In this document: positions 1 through 10,041 of the stretch, one piece after another
Position numbering within the stretch: position 1 is the stretch's first letter
Layout: every line of letters begins with the position of its first letter
Source: Streptomyces sp. TN58
GTDB lineage: Bacteria > Actinomycetota > Actinomycetes > Streptomycetales > Streptomycetaceae
NCBI RefSeq assembly: GCF_001941845.1
Contig: NZ_CP018870.1
Span: forward strand, 1,891,001 to 1,955,000
DNA: 64,000 nucleotides
Direction: 5' to 3'
The notes under the pieces: model-generated
The model's input: the letters and a program-made list of their open reading frames with translations, nothing else
What the model was told of the DNA's origin: nothing
Databases searched by the model: none
Translations under genes and position numbers: made by a program

Positions 1-1
1 G

Positions 2-517
2 TCCTCCGGCGCCGACTCCGTCTACTTCGGCGGCCAGTACCCCGAGGGCGGCCTGCTCGCCGACCAGATCAAGAAGACCGGCGCCAACGTCCCCCTCATG
101 GGCGGCGACGGCATCCAGGACCCCGCCTTCATCAGCGCCTCCGGTGAGGCCAACGAGGGCGACCTCGCCACCTCCATCGGCTACCCGGTCGAGAAGCTCC
201 CCACCGCCAAGAAGTTCATCGAGGACTACAAGGCCGAGGGCTACAAGGACCCGTACGCCGCCTACGGTGGCTACTCCTACGACGCCGGCTGGGCCGTCAT
301 CCAGGCCGTCAAGGCCGTCGTCGCCGCCAACGACGGCAAGGTTCCCGCCGACGCCCGCGCCAAGGTCGTCGAGGCCCTCGGCAAGGTCTCCTTCGAGGGC
401 GTGACCGGCAAGGTCGCCTTCGACGAGTACGGCGACACCACCAACAAGCAGCTCACGGTCTACAAGGTCGAGGGCGGCAAGTGGGTCGACGTCAAGAGCG
501 ACACCTTCAACCAGTAA
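2..517 (+). CDS. livK: Branched-chain amino-acid ABC transporter substrate-binding protein, C-terminal part
   Basis: This is the 3' part of a gene that begins before the window; about 171 codons are present. The sequence has the type I periplasmic-binding (Leu/Ile/Val-binding) fold end: a GGDGIQDPAF segment, a YAAYGGYSYDAGWAVIQAV helix and the closing beta-rich VTGKVAFDEYGDTTNKQLTVYKV stretch that family members share. In Streptomyces such proteins are lipoproteins that capture branched-chain amino acids and hand them to a LivHM permease; the signal peptide is not visible here. It is the first gene of a livKHMGF operon, with 117 bp to livH. Assignment to the family is firm; substrate specificity is inferred from the operon. 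Confidence 0.9.
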   Translation, partial: SSGADSVYFGGQYPEGGLLADQIKKTGANVPLMGGDGIQDPAFISASGEANEGDLATSIGYPVEKLPTAKKFIEDYKAEGYKDPYAAYGGYSYDAGWAVIQAVKAVVAANDGKVPADARAKVVEALGKVSFEGVTGKVAFDEYGDTTNKQLTVYKVEGGKWVDVKSDTFNQ

Positions 518-567
518 GCCCGTAGCACCCAGCACCACCCGTAACACCCGCACCACCTGAACCATCG

Positions 568-600
568 CCGCGCGAGGGCGCAAACAGTGCCCTCGCGCGG
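568..600 (+). promoter_or_regulatory. Intercistronic hairpin between livK and livH
   Basis: A perfect 12-bp stem (CCGCGCGAGGGC at 568-579 paired with 589-600) with a 9-nt loop lies just before livH. Such hairpins after solute-binding-protein genes usually stabilise the abundant upstream message or partly terminate it, so that more binding protein than permease is made. No T-run follows, so read-through is expected. Confidence 0.5.
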
Positions 601-634
601 AGTCTTATCCGACACGCTCATCGGAGGCCCTGCG

Positions 635-1567
635 GTGCACGAACTGCCGCAACAGCTGGCCAACGGCCTGGCCCTCGGTGCTCTCTATGGCCTCATCGCC
701 ATCGGGTACACCATGGTCTACGGCATCGTCCAGCTCATCAACTTCGCCCACGGCGAGATCTTCATGATCGGCGGCTTCGGCGCGCTCACCGCCTACGCCA
801 TCCTCCCGACCGGCACCAGCCTGCTGATCGCGATACCCGTCATGATCGTCGGCGGCGCCATCTGCTCCGTCGCCGTGGCATGCGCAGCCGAACGCTTCGC
901 CTACCGCCCCCTGCGCAGCGCCCCCAGGCTCGCACCCCTCATCACCGCAATCGGCCTCTCGATCGCGCTCCAGCAGCTCGTCTGGCAGTTCTACCCGGAC
1001 GCCAAGAAGGCCGTCAGCTTCCCCGAGTTCACGGGCCCGGCCTTCAAGATCAGCGACAGCCTCGCCATCCAGCGCGCGGACCTCTTCGTCCTCATCCTCG
1101 CCCCCCTCTGCATGCTCGCCCTCGGCGTCTTCGTCCAGAAGAGCCGCAGCGGCCGCGCCATGCAGGCCACCGCGCAGGACCCCGACACCGCCAAGCTGAT
1201 GGGCATCAACACCGACCGCATCATCGTCATGGCCTTCGCCATCGGTGCCGCGTTCGCCGCCGTCGCAGCCGTCGCCTACGGCGTCGACAAGGGCCAGATC
1301 AACTTCGAGATGGGCTTCATCCTCGGCCTCAAGGCCTTCACCGCAGCCGTCCTCGGCGGCATCGGCAACATCTACGGAGCCATGGTCGGCGGCGTCGTCC
1401 TCGGCCTCGCCGAAGCCCTCTCGATCGCCTACATCGAAGAGATCCCCGGCATGCAGCAGCTCGGCGGCGGAGCCTGGTCCAACGTCTGGGCCTTCGTACT
1501 CCTCATCGTCGTCCTCCTCGTGCGACCCCAAGGCCTGCTCGGCCAGCGCGTCACGGATCGGGCGTGA
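635..1567 (+). CDS. livH: Branched-chain amino-acid ABC transporter permease LivH
   Basis: Inner-membrane permease of the LivHM pair. The product (310 aa) has about eight hydrophobic segments and the LivH hallmarks GLALGALYGLIAIGYTMVYG near the N-terminus, INFAHGEIFMIG, and the EAA-like loop with LMGINTDRIIVMAF. The open frame extends back to an ATG at 587, but the GTG at 635 is preferred: GGAGG lies 7 nt upstream at 623-627, and the protein then starts with VHELPQQLANG as family members do. It is followed after 5 nt by livM in the same operon. Confidence 0.92.
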   Translation: MHELPQQLANGLALGALYGLIAIGYTMVYGIVQLINFAHGEIFMIGGFGALTAYAILPTGTSLLIAIPVMIVGGAICSVAVACAAERFAYRPLRSAPRLAPLITAIGLSIALQQLVWQFYPDAKKAVSFPEFTGPAFKISDSLAIQRADLFVLILAPLCMLALGVFVQKSRSGRAMQATAQDPDTAKLMGINTDRIIVMAFAIGAAFAAVAAVAYGVDKGQINFEMGFILGLKAFTAAVLGGIGNIYGAMVGGVVLGLAEALSIAYIEEIPGMQQLGGGAWSNVWAFVLLIVVLLVRPQGLLGQRVTDRA

Positions 1568-1572
1568 GAACC

Positions 1573-3299
1573 ATGACCACAGACACCACCCCGCAGACGC
1601 AGACGCAGACCGCGAAGACGGCACCCGCACCCGCCGCGCTCCTCTACGCGATCATCGGCGGCAGCCTCCTCACCATCGTCAGCGCCTTCCTCGCCTGGAC
1701 GTGGACCGCCGACTTCCCCGGCGACCTCACCTTCTACGGCAGCCCCGCCGACCTGCAGTACATCACCCTGGCCGGCGCCGCCCTCACCCTCGTCCACGCG
1801 CTCTCCGCGCTCGGCGTCAAGGGCTTCAACTGGCTCACCCCCGCCGGCTCCCGCAAGCCCATCTGGTTCCTCGCCCTCGGCAACGCCGCAGCCACCTGGT
1901 TCACGGTGATCGCGATCACCGTCGTCCTCGGCGGTGTGATCAACCTCGAACCCGGCGCCTACGTCGCCCTCGTCGGCTCCCTCGTCCCGGCCCTTGCCGC
2001 GTACAAGCTCCCCGACGACACCCGCAAGGTCACCCCGGCCAAGAGCACGCTGCCCAACTGGGCCGAAATCCTCATCATCACCGGCGTCTTCGCCCTCGGC
2101 CTCTTCGTCATCACCTTCGGCATCGACACCGATGACAAGGAACCGCAGCTCTTCGTCGCCTACCTGATCACCGTCGGCCTCGCGGCCCTCGCCCTGAACA
2201 AGTCGGGCCTCCTCGCCCGCTTCTCGGTCCTCACCGCGAACAACCGCCAGGTCACCCTCCTCGGCACCGCGGCCGCCGCGATCGCCTTCCCCTTCATCCA
2301 GCAGAGCGGCGACACCTACACCCTCATCGCGGTCAACATCCTGATCTTCGCGACCGTCGCCCTCGGCCTCAACATCGTCGTCGGCCTCGCCGGCCTCCTC
2401 GACCTCGGATACGTCGCCTTCCTCGGCGTCGGCGCCTACGCCGCGGCCCTGGTCTCCGGCAGCACCGCCTCCGCCTTCGGCATCCACCTCCCCTTCTGGG
2501 CGGCGGTCATCGTCGGCGCCATCGTCTCCCTCGTCTTCGGCGTGGTCATCGGCGCACCGACCCTCCGACTGCGCGGCGACTACCTCGCCATCGTCACCCT
2601 CGGCTTCGGAGAAATCTTCCGCATCGCCATGGGCAACCTCGACGGCACCTCCGGCCCCGACATCACCAACGGCCCCAACGGCATCCCGAACGTCCCCCAC
2701 CTCGAACTCTTCGGGTGGAACTTCGGCGAATCCCACACCGTCGCCGGCATCGAACTCGGCGCCTACGCCAACTACTACTTCCTGATGCTGCTGGTGATGG
2801 CCCTGGTCGTCCTGGTCTTCGCCCGCGCAGGCAACAGCCGCATCGGCCGCGCCTGGGTCGCCATCCGCGAGGACGAGACCGCCGCCGAAGCCATGGGCAT
2901 CAACGGCTTCAAGGTCAAGCTCATCGCCTTCGCCCTCGGCGCCACCCTCGCCGGCCTCGCCGGCACCGTCCAGGCCCACGTCAACACCACGGTCGTCCCC
3001 GAGAACTACGTCTTCGCCGGGCCCGTCCCGCCGAACTCCGCGTTCCTCCTCGCCGCAGTCATCCTCGGCGGCATGGGCACCATCCGCGGCCCCATCCTCG
3101 GCGCCGCACTCCTCTTCCTGATCCCGGCGAAGCTGGCCTTCCTCCAGGACTACCAGCTCCTCGCCTTCGGCATCGCCCTCATCCTCCTCATGCGCTTCCG
3201 CCCCGAAGGCCTCATCGCCAACAAGCGCGCGCAGCTGGAGTTCCACGACGACACCGCTGACCAGGCCCCCAAGGACCTGGCCACCGCCAAGGCGGGGGC

Positions 3300-3303
<4 letters not shown>
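1573..3303 (+). CDS. livM: Branched-chain amino-acid ABC transporter permease LivM, with N-terminal membrane extension
   Basis: Second permease subunit, 576 aa. The C-terminal ~330 residues are the classical LivM domain (NILIFATVALGLNIVVGLAG, LDLGYVAFLGVGAY, GAPTLRLRGDYLAIVTLGFGE, AMGINGFKVKLIAFALGA). The first ~240 residues add several further transmembrane segments not present in a minimal LivM of about 300-350 aa; similar long LivM proteins are known in actinobacteria, so this is a lineage trait rather than a misassembled fusion. The start ATG lies 5 nt after livH. The stop codon overlaps the livG start (GTGA). Confidence 0.92.
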
Positions 3304-4375
<1,072 letters not shown>

Positions 4376-4379
<4 letters not shown>

Positions 4380-5092
4380 CCGCACTGCTCAAGGTCGAGG
4401 ACCTCAAGGTCGCCTACGGCAAGATCGAAGCCGTCAAGGGAATCTCCTTCGAAGTCAACGAAGGCGAAATCGTCTGCCTCGTCGGCACCAACGGCGCCGG
4501 CAAGACGACCACCCTGCGCACCCTCTCCGGGCTCCTCAAGCCCACCTCGGGCAGCGTCGTCTTCGACGGCCAGCCCATCGTCGGCGTCCCCGCCCACAAG
4601 ATCGTCTCCCTGAAGCTGGCACACTCCCCCGAGGGACGCCACATCTTCCCCCGGCTGACGATCGAGGAGAACCTCCAGCTCGGCGCCTTCCTCCGCAGCG
4701 ACAAGGACGGCATCGAGAAGGACATCCAGCGCGCCTACGACCTCTTCCCCATCCTGGGCGAACGTCGCAAGCAGGCCGCCGGCACCCTCTCCGGCGGTGA
4801 GCAGCAGATGCTCGCCATGGGCCGCGCGCTCATGTGCCAGCCCAAGCTCCTCATGCTGGACGAGCCCTCCATGGGCCTCTCCCCGCTGATGATGCAGAAG
4901 ATCATGTCGACCATCGCCGAGCTCAAGGCCTCGGGCATGACGATCCTCCTCGTCGAGCAGAACGCCCAGGCGGCGCTCTCCCTCGCCGACCAGGCGCACG
5001 TCATGGAGATCGGCAAGATCGTCCTCTCCGGCACCGGCCAGGACCTCCTCCACAACGAGGACGTCCGCAAGGCCTACCTCGGCGAGGACTGA
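4376..5092 (+). CDS. livF: Branched-chain amino-acid ABC transporter ATP-binding protein LivF
   Basis: Second ATPase subunit, 238 aa, the normal length for LivF. Walker A GTNGAGKTTTLRT, signature LSGGEQQMLAMGRALM, Walker B LLMLDEPSMGLSP and the LivF motif LAHSPEGRHIFPRLTIEENL are all intact. The GTG start at 4376 overlaps the livG stop, so it is the last translationally coupled gene of the operon. A strong hairpin follows at once. Confidence 0.93.
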
Positions 5093-5100
5093 CAGAACGT

Positions 5101-5138
5101 GTGAGGCCCGCCTCCCCTCGGGGGGAGGCGGGCCTCAC
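5101..5138. terminator. Bidirectional terminator between livF and pdtaR
   Basis: A perfect 17-bp GC-rich inverted repeat (5101-5117 with 5122-5138) with a 4-nt TCGG loop lies between two convergent genes, 8 bp after the livF stop. There is no U-run, as is usual for Streptomyces terminators. Confidence 0.85.
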
Positions 5139-5162
5139 GCATGTTCCGGGACGGCGCGGAGA

Positions 5163-5819
5163 CTACCTGCCCCCGCTCTCCTTCTTCTTCGACTCGGCGT
5201 CCTCGATGACCACCTCGGCCACCTGCTGCATCGACATCCGGCGGTCCATGGAGGACTTCTGGATCCACCGGAACGCGGCCGGCTCCGTCAGCCCGTACTG
5301 CGTCTGCAGGATGCTCTTCGCCCGGTCGACCAGCTTGCGCGTCTCCAGCCGCTGCGAGAGGTCCGCGACCTCCTGCTCCAGCGCACGCAGCTCCGCGAAC
5401 CGGGACACCGCCATCTCGATGGCCGGCACCACGTCGCTCTTGCTGAACGGCTTCACCAGGTACGCCATGGCCCCGGCATCCCGGGCCCGCTCGACGAGGT
5501 CGCGCTGCGAGAACGCCGTCAGCATCAGGACGGGCGCGATCGACTCCTGCGCGATCTTCTCGGCGGCGGAGATCCCGTCGAGGACGGGCATCTTCACGTC
5601 GAGGATCACCAGGTCGGGCCGGTGCTCACGGGCGAGCTCGACGGCCGTCTGCCCGTCGCCGGCCTCGCCGACGACGGTGTAGCCCTCTTCTTCGAGCATC
5701 TCTTTGAGGTCGAGACGGATGAGCGCCTCGTCCTCGGCGATGACGACGCGGGTCGTCAGCGGCGGAACGTGCGACTGGTCGGCGTCGGGCGTGGGCGTCG
5801 ACTCGTGCTCGGCGGTCAC
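5163..5819 (-). CDS. pdtaR: ANTAR-domain response regulator PdtaR
   Basis: Two-component response regulator of 218 aa that acts on RNA. The receiver domain (~residues 23-140) has the acidic pair E29/D30, phospho-acceptor D74 in VILDVKMPVLDG and a conserved Lys in YLVKPFSKSD. A short coiled-coil linker leads to the C-terminal ANTAR domain (LETRKLVDRAKSILQ, AFRWIQKSSMDRRMSMQQVAE), which binds paired hexanucleotide RNA stem-loops to prevent termination. The usual partner is the histidine kinase PdtaS, not in this window. The GTG at 5819 is preceded by AAGGAG. It converges on the liv operon across a shared terminator. Confidence 0.92.
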   Translation of the reverse strand: MTAEHESTPTPDADQSHVPPLTTRVVIAEDEALIRLDLKEMLEEEGYTVVGEAGDGQTAVELAREHRPDLVILDVKMPVLDGISAAEKIAQESIAPVLMLTAFSQRDLVERARDAGAMAYLVKPFSKSDVVPAIEMAVSRFAELRALEQEVADLSQRLETRKLVDRAKSILQTQYGLTEPAAFRWIQKSSMDRRMSMQQVAEVVIEDAESKKKESGGR

Positions 5820-5912
5820 GGGGGCTCCTTTTGCGGGGCTCTGCTGCTCAGGATGAGCCTACCTAGAGGCGGAGTGAGCGCAGCACAGGGTACTCTTACG
5901 ACGCTGTCACCA

Positions 5913-5995
5913 GCCCGGTTGGAGGAACTGGTCATACTCGCGGTGCTCAAACCACCGTGCCTTCGGGCATGTGGGTTCGAATCCCACACCGGGCA
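5913..5995 (+). tRNA. tRNA-Leu, anticodon CAA
   Basis: A class II tRNA of 83 nt. The acceptor stem GCCCGGT (5913-5919) pairs with ACCGGGC (5988-5994), discriminator A5995. The anticodon arm CGGTG/CACCG encloses CTCAAAC, giving anticodon CAA at 5948-5950, which reads UUG. The variable arm (TGCCTTCGGGCA) is long, and the T-arm contains GGTTCGAATCC. CCA is not encoded. It is not bldA, whose anticodon is UAA. Confidence 0.93.
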
Positions 5996-6009
5996 CAGAT
6001 TGACGCAAT

Positions 6010-6045
6010 AGCGGACGTTCACATTCGCGTGAATGTCCGCTTTTT
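6010..6045 (+). terminator. Terminator of the tRNA-Leu transcript
   Basis: A 13-bp stem (6010-6022 with 6029-6041; one G-U pair), a 6-nt loop and a following TTTT form a classic intrinsic terminator 15 nt after the tRNA. Confidence 0.85.
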
Positions 6046-6084
6046 GCTGCACACGGCCCCCGACCGGTGACGCACAGTGGCGGC

Positions 6085-6861
6085 ATGAGACTGCACAGCC
6101 TGGAAGTCCGCCAAACGGCACTCTCCCTGTTACGCAGCGGGACGAAGAATGCCGAAGTGTCGCGGCGGCTCAACGTGCCGGTCGGCACGATCAGCCATTG
6201 GAAGCACATCGACCGCGCGAAGCGCGGTGAGTGTCCCGGCGCCCACGTTCCCGAGTGCCCGCGATGCGACGGCAGCCCGCTCGACTCGGAGGCCTATGCG
6301 TATGCGCTGGGTCTGTATCTGGGTGATGGCCACATAAGCCACTACTCCGGTCACCGTGTACCGACTCTCCAGATCACCTGCGACGACAAATGGCCGGGTC
6401 TCATGGACCATGCCGAAGAGGCGATCCGACGGCTGTTCCCGTACAACCGGGTATGCCGAGCGAAAAAGGTTGGGTGCCACGACGTGAAGGTGTACTCGAA
6501 GCATCTGGAGTGCCTGTTCCCGCAGCACGGGCCCGGGAAGAAGCATGAGCGGCGGATCATCCTTGAGGACTGGCAGCAGGAGATCGTCGACGCGCACCCG
6601 TGGGAGTTCGTTCGGGGGCTGATCCACTCCGACGGGTGTCGGGTCACCAACTGGACCGTGCGGAACGGCAAGCGGTACGAGTACCCGCGGTACTTCTTCA
6701 CGAACAAGTCCGACGACATCCGGAAGCTCTGTACCGACACGCTCACGAAGGTCGGGGTCCGGTGGACGGTCCTGGCCCGCGGCAGTGACCCCTTCAACGT
6801 GTCCATCGCCCGTAAGGACTCCGTCGCGCTCATGGACGCCCACATCGGGCCGAAGTACTAG
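6085..6861 (+). CDS. HTH plus LAGLIDADG-type DNA-binding/endonuclease-like protein
   Basis: A 258-aa protein starting at ATG 6085 (GTG 6067 is an alternative). Residues ~5-40 resemble a resolvase/IS630-type helix-turn-helix (SLLRSGTKNAEVSRRLNVPV). A small Cys cluster (GECPG...ECPRCDG) follows. Then come two LAGLIDADG-like helices about 110 residues apart, YALGLYLGDGHIS and EFVRGLIHSDGC, each ending in the acidic residue that binds metal in homing endonucleases. The protein is free-standing, not embedded in an intron or intein. Codon 16 is TTA (6130-6132), the codon read by bldA tRNA and a mark of developmentally controlled or acquired genes. It may be a nuclease or a domesticated regulator; activity is not shown. 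Confidence 0.75.
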   Translation: MRLHSLEVRQTALSLLRSGTKNAEVSRRLNVPVGTISHWKHIDRAKRGECPGAHVPECPRCDGSPLDSEAYAYALGLYLGDGHISHYSGHRVPTLQITCDDKWPGLMDHAEEAIRRLFPYNRVCRAKKVGCHDVKVYSKHLECLFPQHGPGKKHERRIILEDWQQEIVDAHPWEFVRGLIHSDGCRVTNWTVRNGKRYEYPRYFFTNKSDDIRKLCTDTLTKVGVRWTVLARGSDPFNVSIARKDSVALMDAHIGPKY

Positions 6862-6870
6862 GCCGAGGTA

Positions 6871-7467
6871 CTAGGGGCGGTTCGGTTCCGGGTCGGTGGC
6901 GAGGCGGGCGTGGAGGTGTTCGTCGTGGTGGCGGCCGTCGCCGAAGAGGTGGGACTCGCGCAGGATGCCTTCGGGGTGGTAGCCGCAGCGGTCGGCGACG
7001 CGGCACGAGGCTTGGTTGCCGACGGCGTGGGCGAGTTCGATCCGGCGGGCGTCGGCGGTGCTGAAGCCCCAGGTGGTGACGGCTCGGGTGGCGCGGGTGG
7101 CGAGGCCGCGGCCTCGGGCGGCCGGCAGGAACCAGTAGCCGATCATGGCGAGGCCGTCCGCGCGGTCGGTCCAGCGGAGGTTGACGGTGCCGAGGAGGGC
7201 GCTGTCGGTGGCGGACAGTACCGCGAAGGCTGCGCCCACGCCGCGGTCCCATCCGTCCTCCCGGGCTTCGAGCCAGGTCTGGGCGGCTTGGTGGTCGGCT
7301 GCCGGGAGGGGGTTCCAGAGGGCGATCGTCGGGTCGGCCGCGGCGGTGACGAGGTCGTCGAGCAGTTCCGGTCCGGCGGGCTTGCGGCCCCAGGGGTGGA
7401 GAGTGGCCTCGCCGAGGTCGAGCGTGGTGCGGACGAAGGTCCGCCGGTCGGGTATGGGGGTGCTCAT
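6871..7467 (-). CDS. GNAT-family N-acetyltransferase, RimJ/RimL-like
   Basis: 198 aa. It has the RimJ/RimL-type layout: an N-terminal LHPW strand, LLGTVNLRW, then motif A IGYWFLPAARGRGLATRA that binds the acetyl-CoA pyrophosphate, and the closing ELAHAVGNQASCRVADRCGY with the N-x-x-S/A-x-x-V-A-x-x-x-G-F/Y element. Such enzymes acetylate N-terminal or small-molecule amino groups; the substrate cannot be told. It is convergent with the LAGLIDADG gene, with only 9 bp between the stops, and is followed upstream by the separately transcribed pyk. Confidence 0.85.
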   Translation of the reverse strand: MSTPIPDRRTFVRTTLDLGEATLHPWGRKPAGPELLDDLVTAAADPTIALWNPLPAADHQAAQTWLEAREDGWDRGVGAAFAVLSATDSALLGTVNLRWTDRADGLAMIGYWFLPAARGRGLATRATRAVTTWGFSTADARRIELAHAVGNQASCRVADRCGYHPEGILRESHLFGDGRHHDEHLHARLATDPEPNRP

Positions 7468-7636
7468 GGCGCCCTTCCTACTCGGCGTTCGGGTTTGTCG
7501 CCAGCCATTTCTCCGGTACGGCGGGTCGCCGTCGCCGCCGAGGTCAAGGGGGTGTTGTGGTGGTGCCTCGTGCTCGTGCCGTGGCGCGCCGGGCCGTTGG
7601 GTGGGGCCCGGCGCGGTGGGGTGGGGTGGGTGGGGG

Positions 7637-9064
7637 TCAGCGGACGGGGTCGCCGATGTGGTGGATGCGGACGAGGTTGGTGGAGCCGGTGACGCCGGGG
7701 GGTGAGCCGGCGGTGATGACGACGGTGTCGCCGGGGACGCAGCGGCCGATGCGGAGGAGTTCTTCTTCGACTTGGGCGACCATGGCGTCGGTGGAGTCGA
7801 CGTGGGGGCCGAGGAAGGTTTCGACGCCCCAGGTGAGGTTGAGTTGGGAGCGGGTGGCGGGGTCGGGAGTGAAGGCGAGGAGGGGGATGGGTGAGCGGTA
7901 GCGGGAGAGGCGGCGGACGGTGTCGCCGCTCTGGGTGAAGGCGACGAGGAATTTGGCGTCGAGGAAGTCGCCCATTTCGGCGGCGGCGCGGGCGACGGCT
8001 CCGCCTTGGGTGCGGGGTTTGTTGCGGTCGGTGAGGGGTGGGAGGCCCTTGGCGAGGATGTCTTCTTCGGCGGCTTCGACGATGCGGGACATGGTGCGGA
8101 CGGTTTCGACGGGGTGTTTGCCGACGCTGGTTTCGCCGGAGAGCATGACGGCGTCGGTGCCGTCGATGACGGCGTTGGCGACGTCGGAGGCTTCGGCGCG
8201 GGTGGGGCGGGAGTTGTCGATCATCGAGTCGAGCATCTGGGTGGCGACGATGACGGGTTTGGCGTTGCGTTTGGCGAGTTTGATGGCGCGCTTTTGGACG
8301 ATGGGGACTTGTTCGAGGGGCATTTCGACGCCGAGGTCGCCGCGGGCGACCATGATTCCGTCGAAGGCGGCGACGATGTCGTCGATGTTGTCGACGGCTT
8401 GGGGTTTTTCGATTTTGGCGATGACGGGGAGGCGGCGGCCTTCTTCGTCCATGATGCGGTGGACGTCTTGGATGTCGTGGCCGCTGCGGACGAAGGAGAG
8501 GGCGATGACGTCGGCGCCGGTGCGGAGGGCCCAGCGGAGGTCTTCGATGTCCTTGTCGGAGAGGGCGGGGACGGAGACGGCTACGCCGGGGAGGTTGAGG
8601 CCTTTGTGGTCGGAGACCATGCCGCCTTCGATGACGCGGGTGTGGACGCGGGGGCCGTCGATGTGGGTGACTTCGAGGGTGACGCGGCCGTCGTCGACGA
8701 GGATGCGTTCGCCGGTGGTGACGTCTGTGGCGAGTCCTGTGTAGGTGGTGCTGCAGGTGTGGCGGTCGCCTGGGTGGTCTTCGACGGTGATGGTGAAGTG
8801 GTCGCCGCGTTCAAGGAGTACGGGTCCTTCGCGGAAGCGGCCGAGGCGGATCTTCGGGCCTTGAAGGTCGGCGAGGATGCCGACGCTGTGGCCTGTTTCG
8901 TCGGAGGCCTTGCGTACGCGTTGGTAGCGCTCCTCGTGTTCGGCGTAGGTGCCGTGGCTGAGGTTGAGTCGGGCGATGTCCATTCCGGCTTCGACCAGGG
9001 CTTTGATCTGGTCGTATGAGTCGGTGGCGGGGCCCAGGGTACATACGATTTTCGCTCGGCGCAT
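7637..9064 (-). CDS. pyk: Pyruvate kinase
   Basis: 475 aa, full length for bacterial pyruvate kinase. It converts phosphoenolpyruvate and ADP to pyruvate and ATP in glycolysis. The product starts RRAKIVCTLGPA and has ARLNLSHG (ADP/K+ region), the KIEKPQAVDNID substrate/Mg2+ signature with the catalytic Lys, MVARGDLGVEMP, and MLSGETSVGKHPVE. The C-terminal allosteric domain is complete. The ATG at 9064 gives the canonical N-terminus. A possible promoter lies at 9094-9122. Streptomyces often have two pyk genes; which isozyme this is cannot be decided here. Confidence 0.96.
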   Translation of the reverse strand: MRRAKIVCTLGPATDSYDQIKALVEAGMDIARLNLSHGTYAEHEERYQRVRKASDETGHSVGILADLQGPKIRLGRFREGPVLLERGDHFTITVEDHPGDRHTCSTTYTGLATDVTTGERILVDDGRVTLEVTHIDGPRVHTRVIEGGMVSDHKGLNLPGVAVSVPALSDKDIEDLRWALRTGADVIALSFVRSGHDIQDVHRIMDEEGRRLPVIAKIEKPQAVDNIDDIVAAFDGIMVARGDLGVEMPLEQVPIVQKRAIKLAKRNAKPVIVATQMLDSMIDNSRPTRAEASDVANAVIDGTDAVMLSGETSVGKHPVETVRTMSRIVEAAEEDILAKGLPPLTDRNKPRTQGGAVARAAAEMGDFLDAKFLVAFTQSGDTVRRLSRYRSPIPLLAFTPDPATRSQLNLTWGVETFLGPHVDSTDAMVAQVEEELLRIGRCVPGDTVVITAGSPPGVTGSTNLVRIHHIGDPVR

Positions 9065-9093
9065 GGGGGCGAGCCTATTCCCCTACCAATGGG

Positions 9094-9122
9094 TAGGTAA
9101 TCGGTTCCTGGTGTCGTCTCAA
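9094..9122 (-). promoter_or_regulatory. Possible pyk promoter
   Basis: On the minus strand TTGAGA (9117-9122) and TACCTA (9094-9099) are 17 bp apart and lie 30-58 bp upstream of the pyk ATG. The -35 is good and the -10 is weak. A small CCTACC-AAT-GGTAGG palindrome overlaps the -10. Confidence 0.35.
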
Positions 9123-9165
9123 CAGCCGGTGGGTGAATGGTTGTTGACATTTGTTGAATGTGCGT

Positions 9166-9189
9166 GGGGGTGCTCTGATGAGCACCCCC
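9166..9189 (-). terminator. Terminator of the SIMPL-domain gene
   Basis: A perfect 9-bp stem (GGGGGTGCT at 9166-9174 with 9181-9189) and a 6-nt loop lie 20 bp past the stop of the minus-strand gene at 9210, ahead of pyk. There is no U-run. Confidence 0.6.
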
Positions 9190-9209
9190 GGAGCCTGTTT
9201 TTCTGTGTT

Positions 9210-9914
9210 TCAGAGTTGGGGCGGGGTCATGGTGAAGCGGGCGTTCACCTGTGCGTAGACGGTCTGGCGCTGGGGTTCGAGGTCGAGGGGCGGGGGGCCG
9301 GCGTCTTCGGTGGTGCTGAAGGCCATGGTGCGCATGCCGGAGCCGCCGGGGGCCTGGGGGTAGGGGGTGGTGTTCTCGGCTCCGAGGTCGGCGAGTTCGG
9401 TGAGGGCGGTGAGGCGGGCGCCGAGGGCTTCGGCGTATTCGCGGGCGCGTTGGACGGCGTCGAGTACGGCTTGGCGGCGGGCTTGGCCGTGGGCGGGTGA
9501 GGTGGGGCGCAGGGCCCACCAGGGGCCGTCGACCTGGGTGAGTTCGAGGTCGGCGAGGCGGGTGGTGAGTTCGCCGAGGGTGGTGAAGTCGCTGAGTTCG
9601 GCGGTGATGTGGACGCGGCCGTGGTAGGCGCGGATGCGTTCGGAGCGTCCGTGGCGGGTGAGTTCGGGGGTGATGGACAGGGCGCCGGTTTCGAGTTTTT
9701 CGACGGTGTCGCCGTGGTTTTTGAGGAGGTCGAGGACGGTGTTGTTGCGTCGGGTGAGGTCTTCGAGTGCGGTGCGGCGGTCGGTGCCGCGGGCGTTGAC
9801 GGTGATGCCGATGCGGGCGATCTCGGGGTCGACTTCGAGGCGGGCTTCGCCGTGGACGGCGACGCGGGGTACGTCGGGGGTTCCGTAGGGCTGGTGGGGT
9901 GCGTCCTGGGTCAT
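9210..9914 (-). CDS. SIMPL-domain (DUF541) protein
   Basis: 234 aa. The SIMPL/DUF541 fold is recognised from VAVHGEARLEVDPEIARIGITV at the start, the ITPELTR..RIRAYHGRVHITAEL strand pair, and the LDAVQRAREYAEALGARLT helix. Unlike most periplasmic SIMPL proteins it has no signal peptide. The biochemical role of the family is not settled (oxidative-stress and outer-envelope roles are reported for some members). It is divergent from the 5'-nucleotidase gene. A second SIMPL gene lies at 32833. Confidence 0.82.
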   Translation of the reverse strand: MTQDAPHQPYGTPDVPRVAVHGEARLEVDPEIARIGITVNARGTDRRTALEDLTRRNNTVLDLLKNHGDTVEKLETGALSITPELTRHGRSERIRAYHGRVHITAELSDFTTLGELTTRLADLELTQVDGPWWALRPTSPAHGQARRQAVLDAVQRAREYAEALGARLTALTELADLGAENTTPYPQAPGGSGMRTMAFSTTEDAGPPPLDLEPQRQTVYAQVNARFTMTPPQL

Positions 9915-10041
9915 GGTTTCACTGTCGCACCAGGGTCTGTTCGGGTGTGGTCATCGGATCGAAACCTGGTGGGGGTGTTGCGGCTTGTTACCTGTGGGTC
10001 AGAATCTACGCGCGTTGTTGAGGCCTCTAGAGGGAGACGGC

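Noticed and set aside
605..1630. Long antisense open frames opposite livH, livM, gltB and other genes
   Set aside because: They are GC-bias shadows with Arg/Glu/Gly-rich compositions, no recognisable domains and no ribosome-binding sites.
5913..5995. tRNA-Leu as bldA
   Set aside because: The anticodon is CAA, not UAA; it reads UUG, not UUA.
6085..6861. Intein or intron-encoded homing endonuclease
   Set aside because: No split host gene or splice motifs flank it; the gene has its own start and stop.
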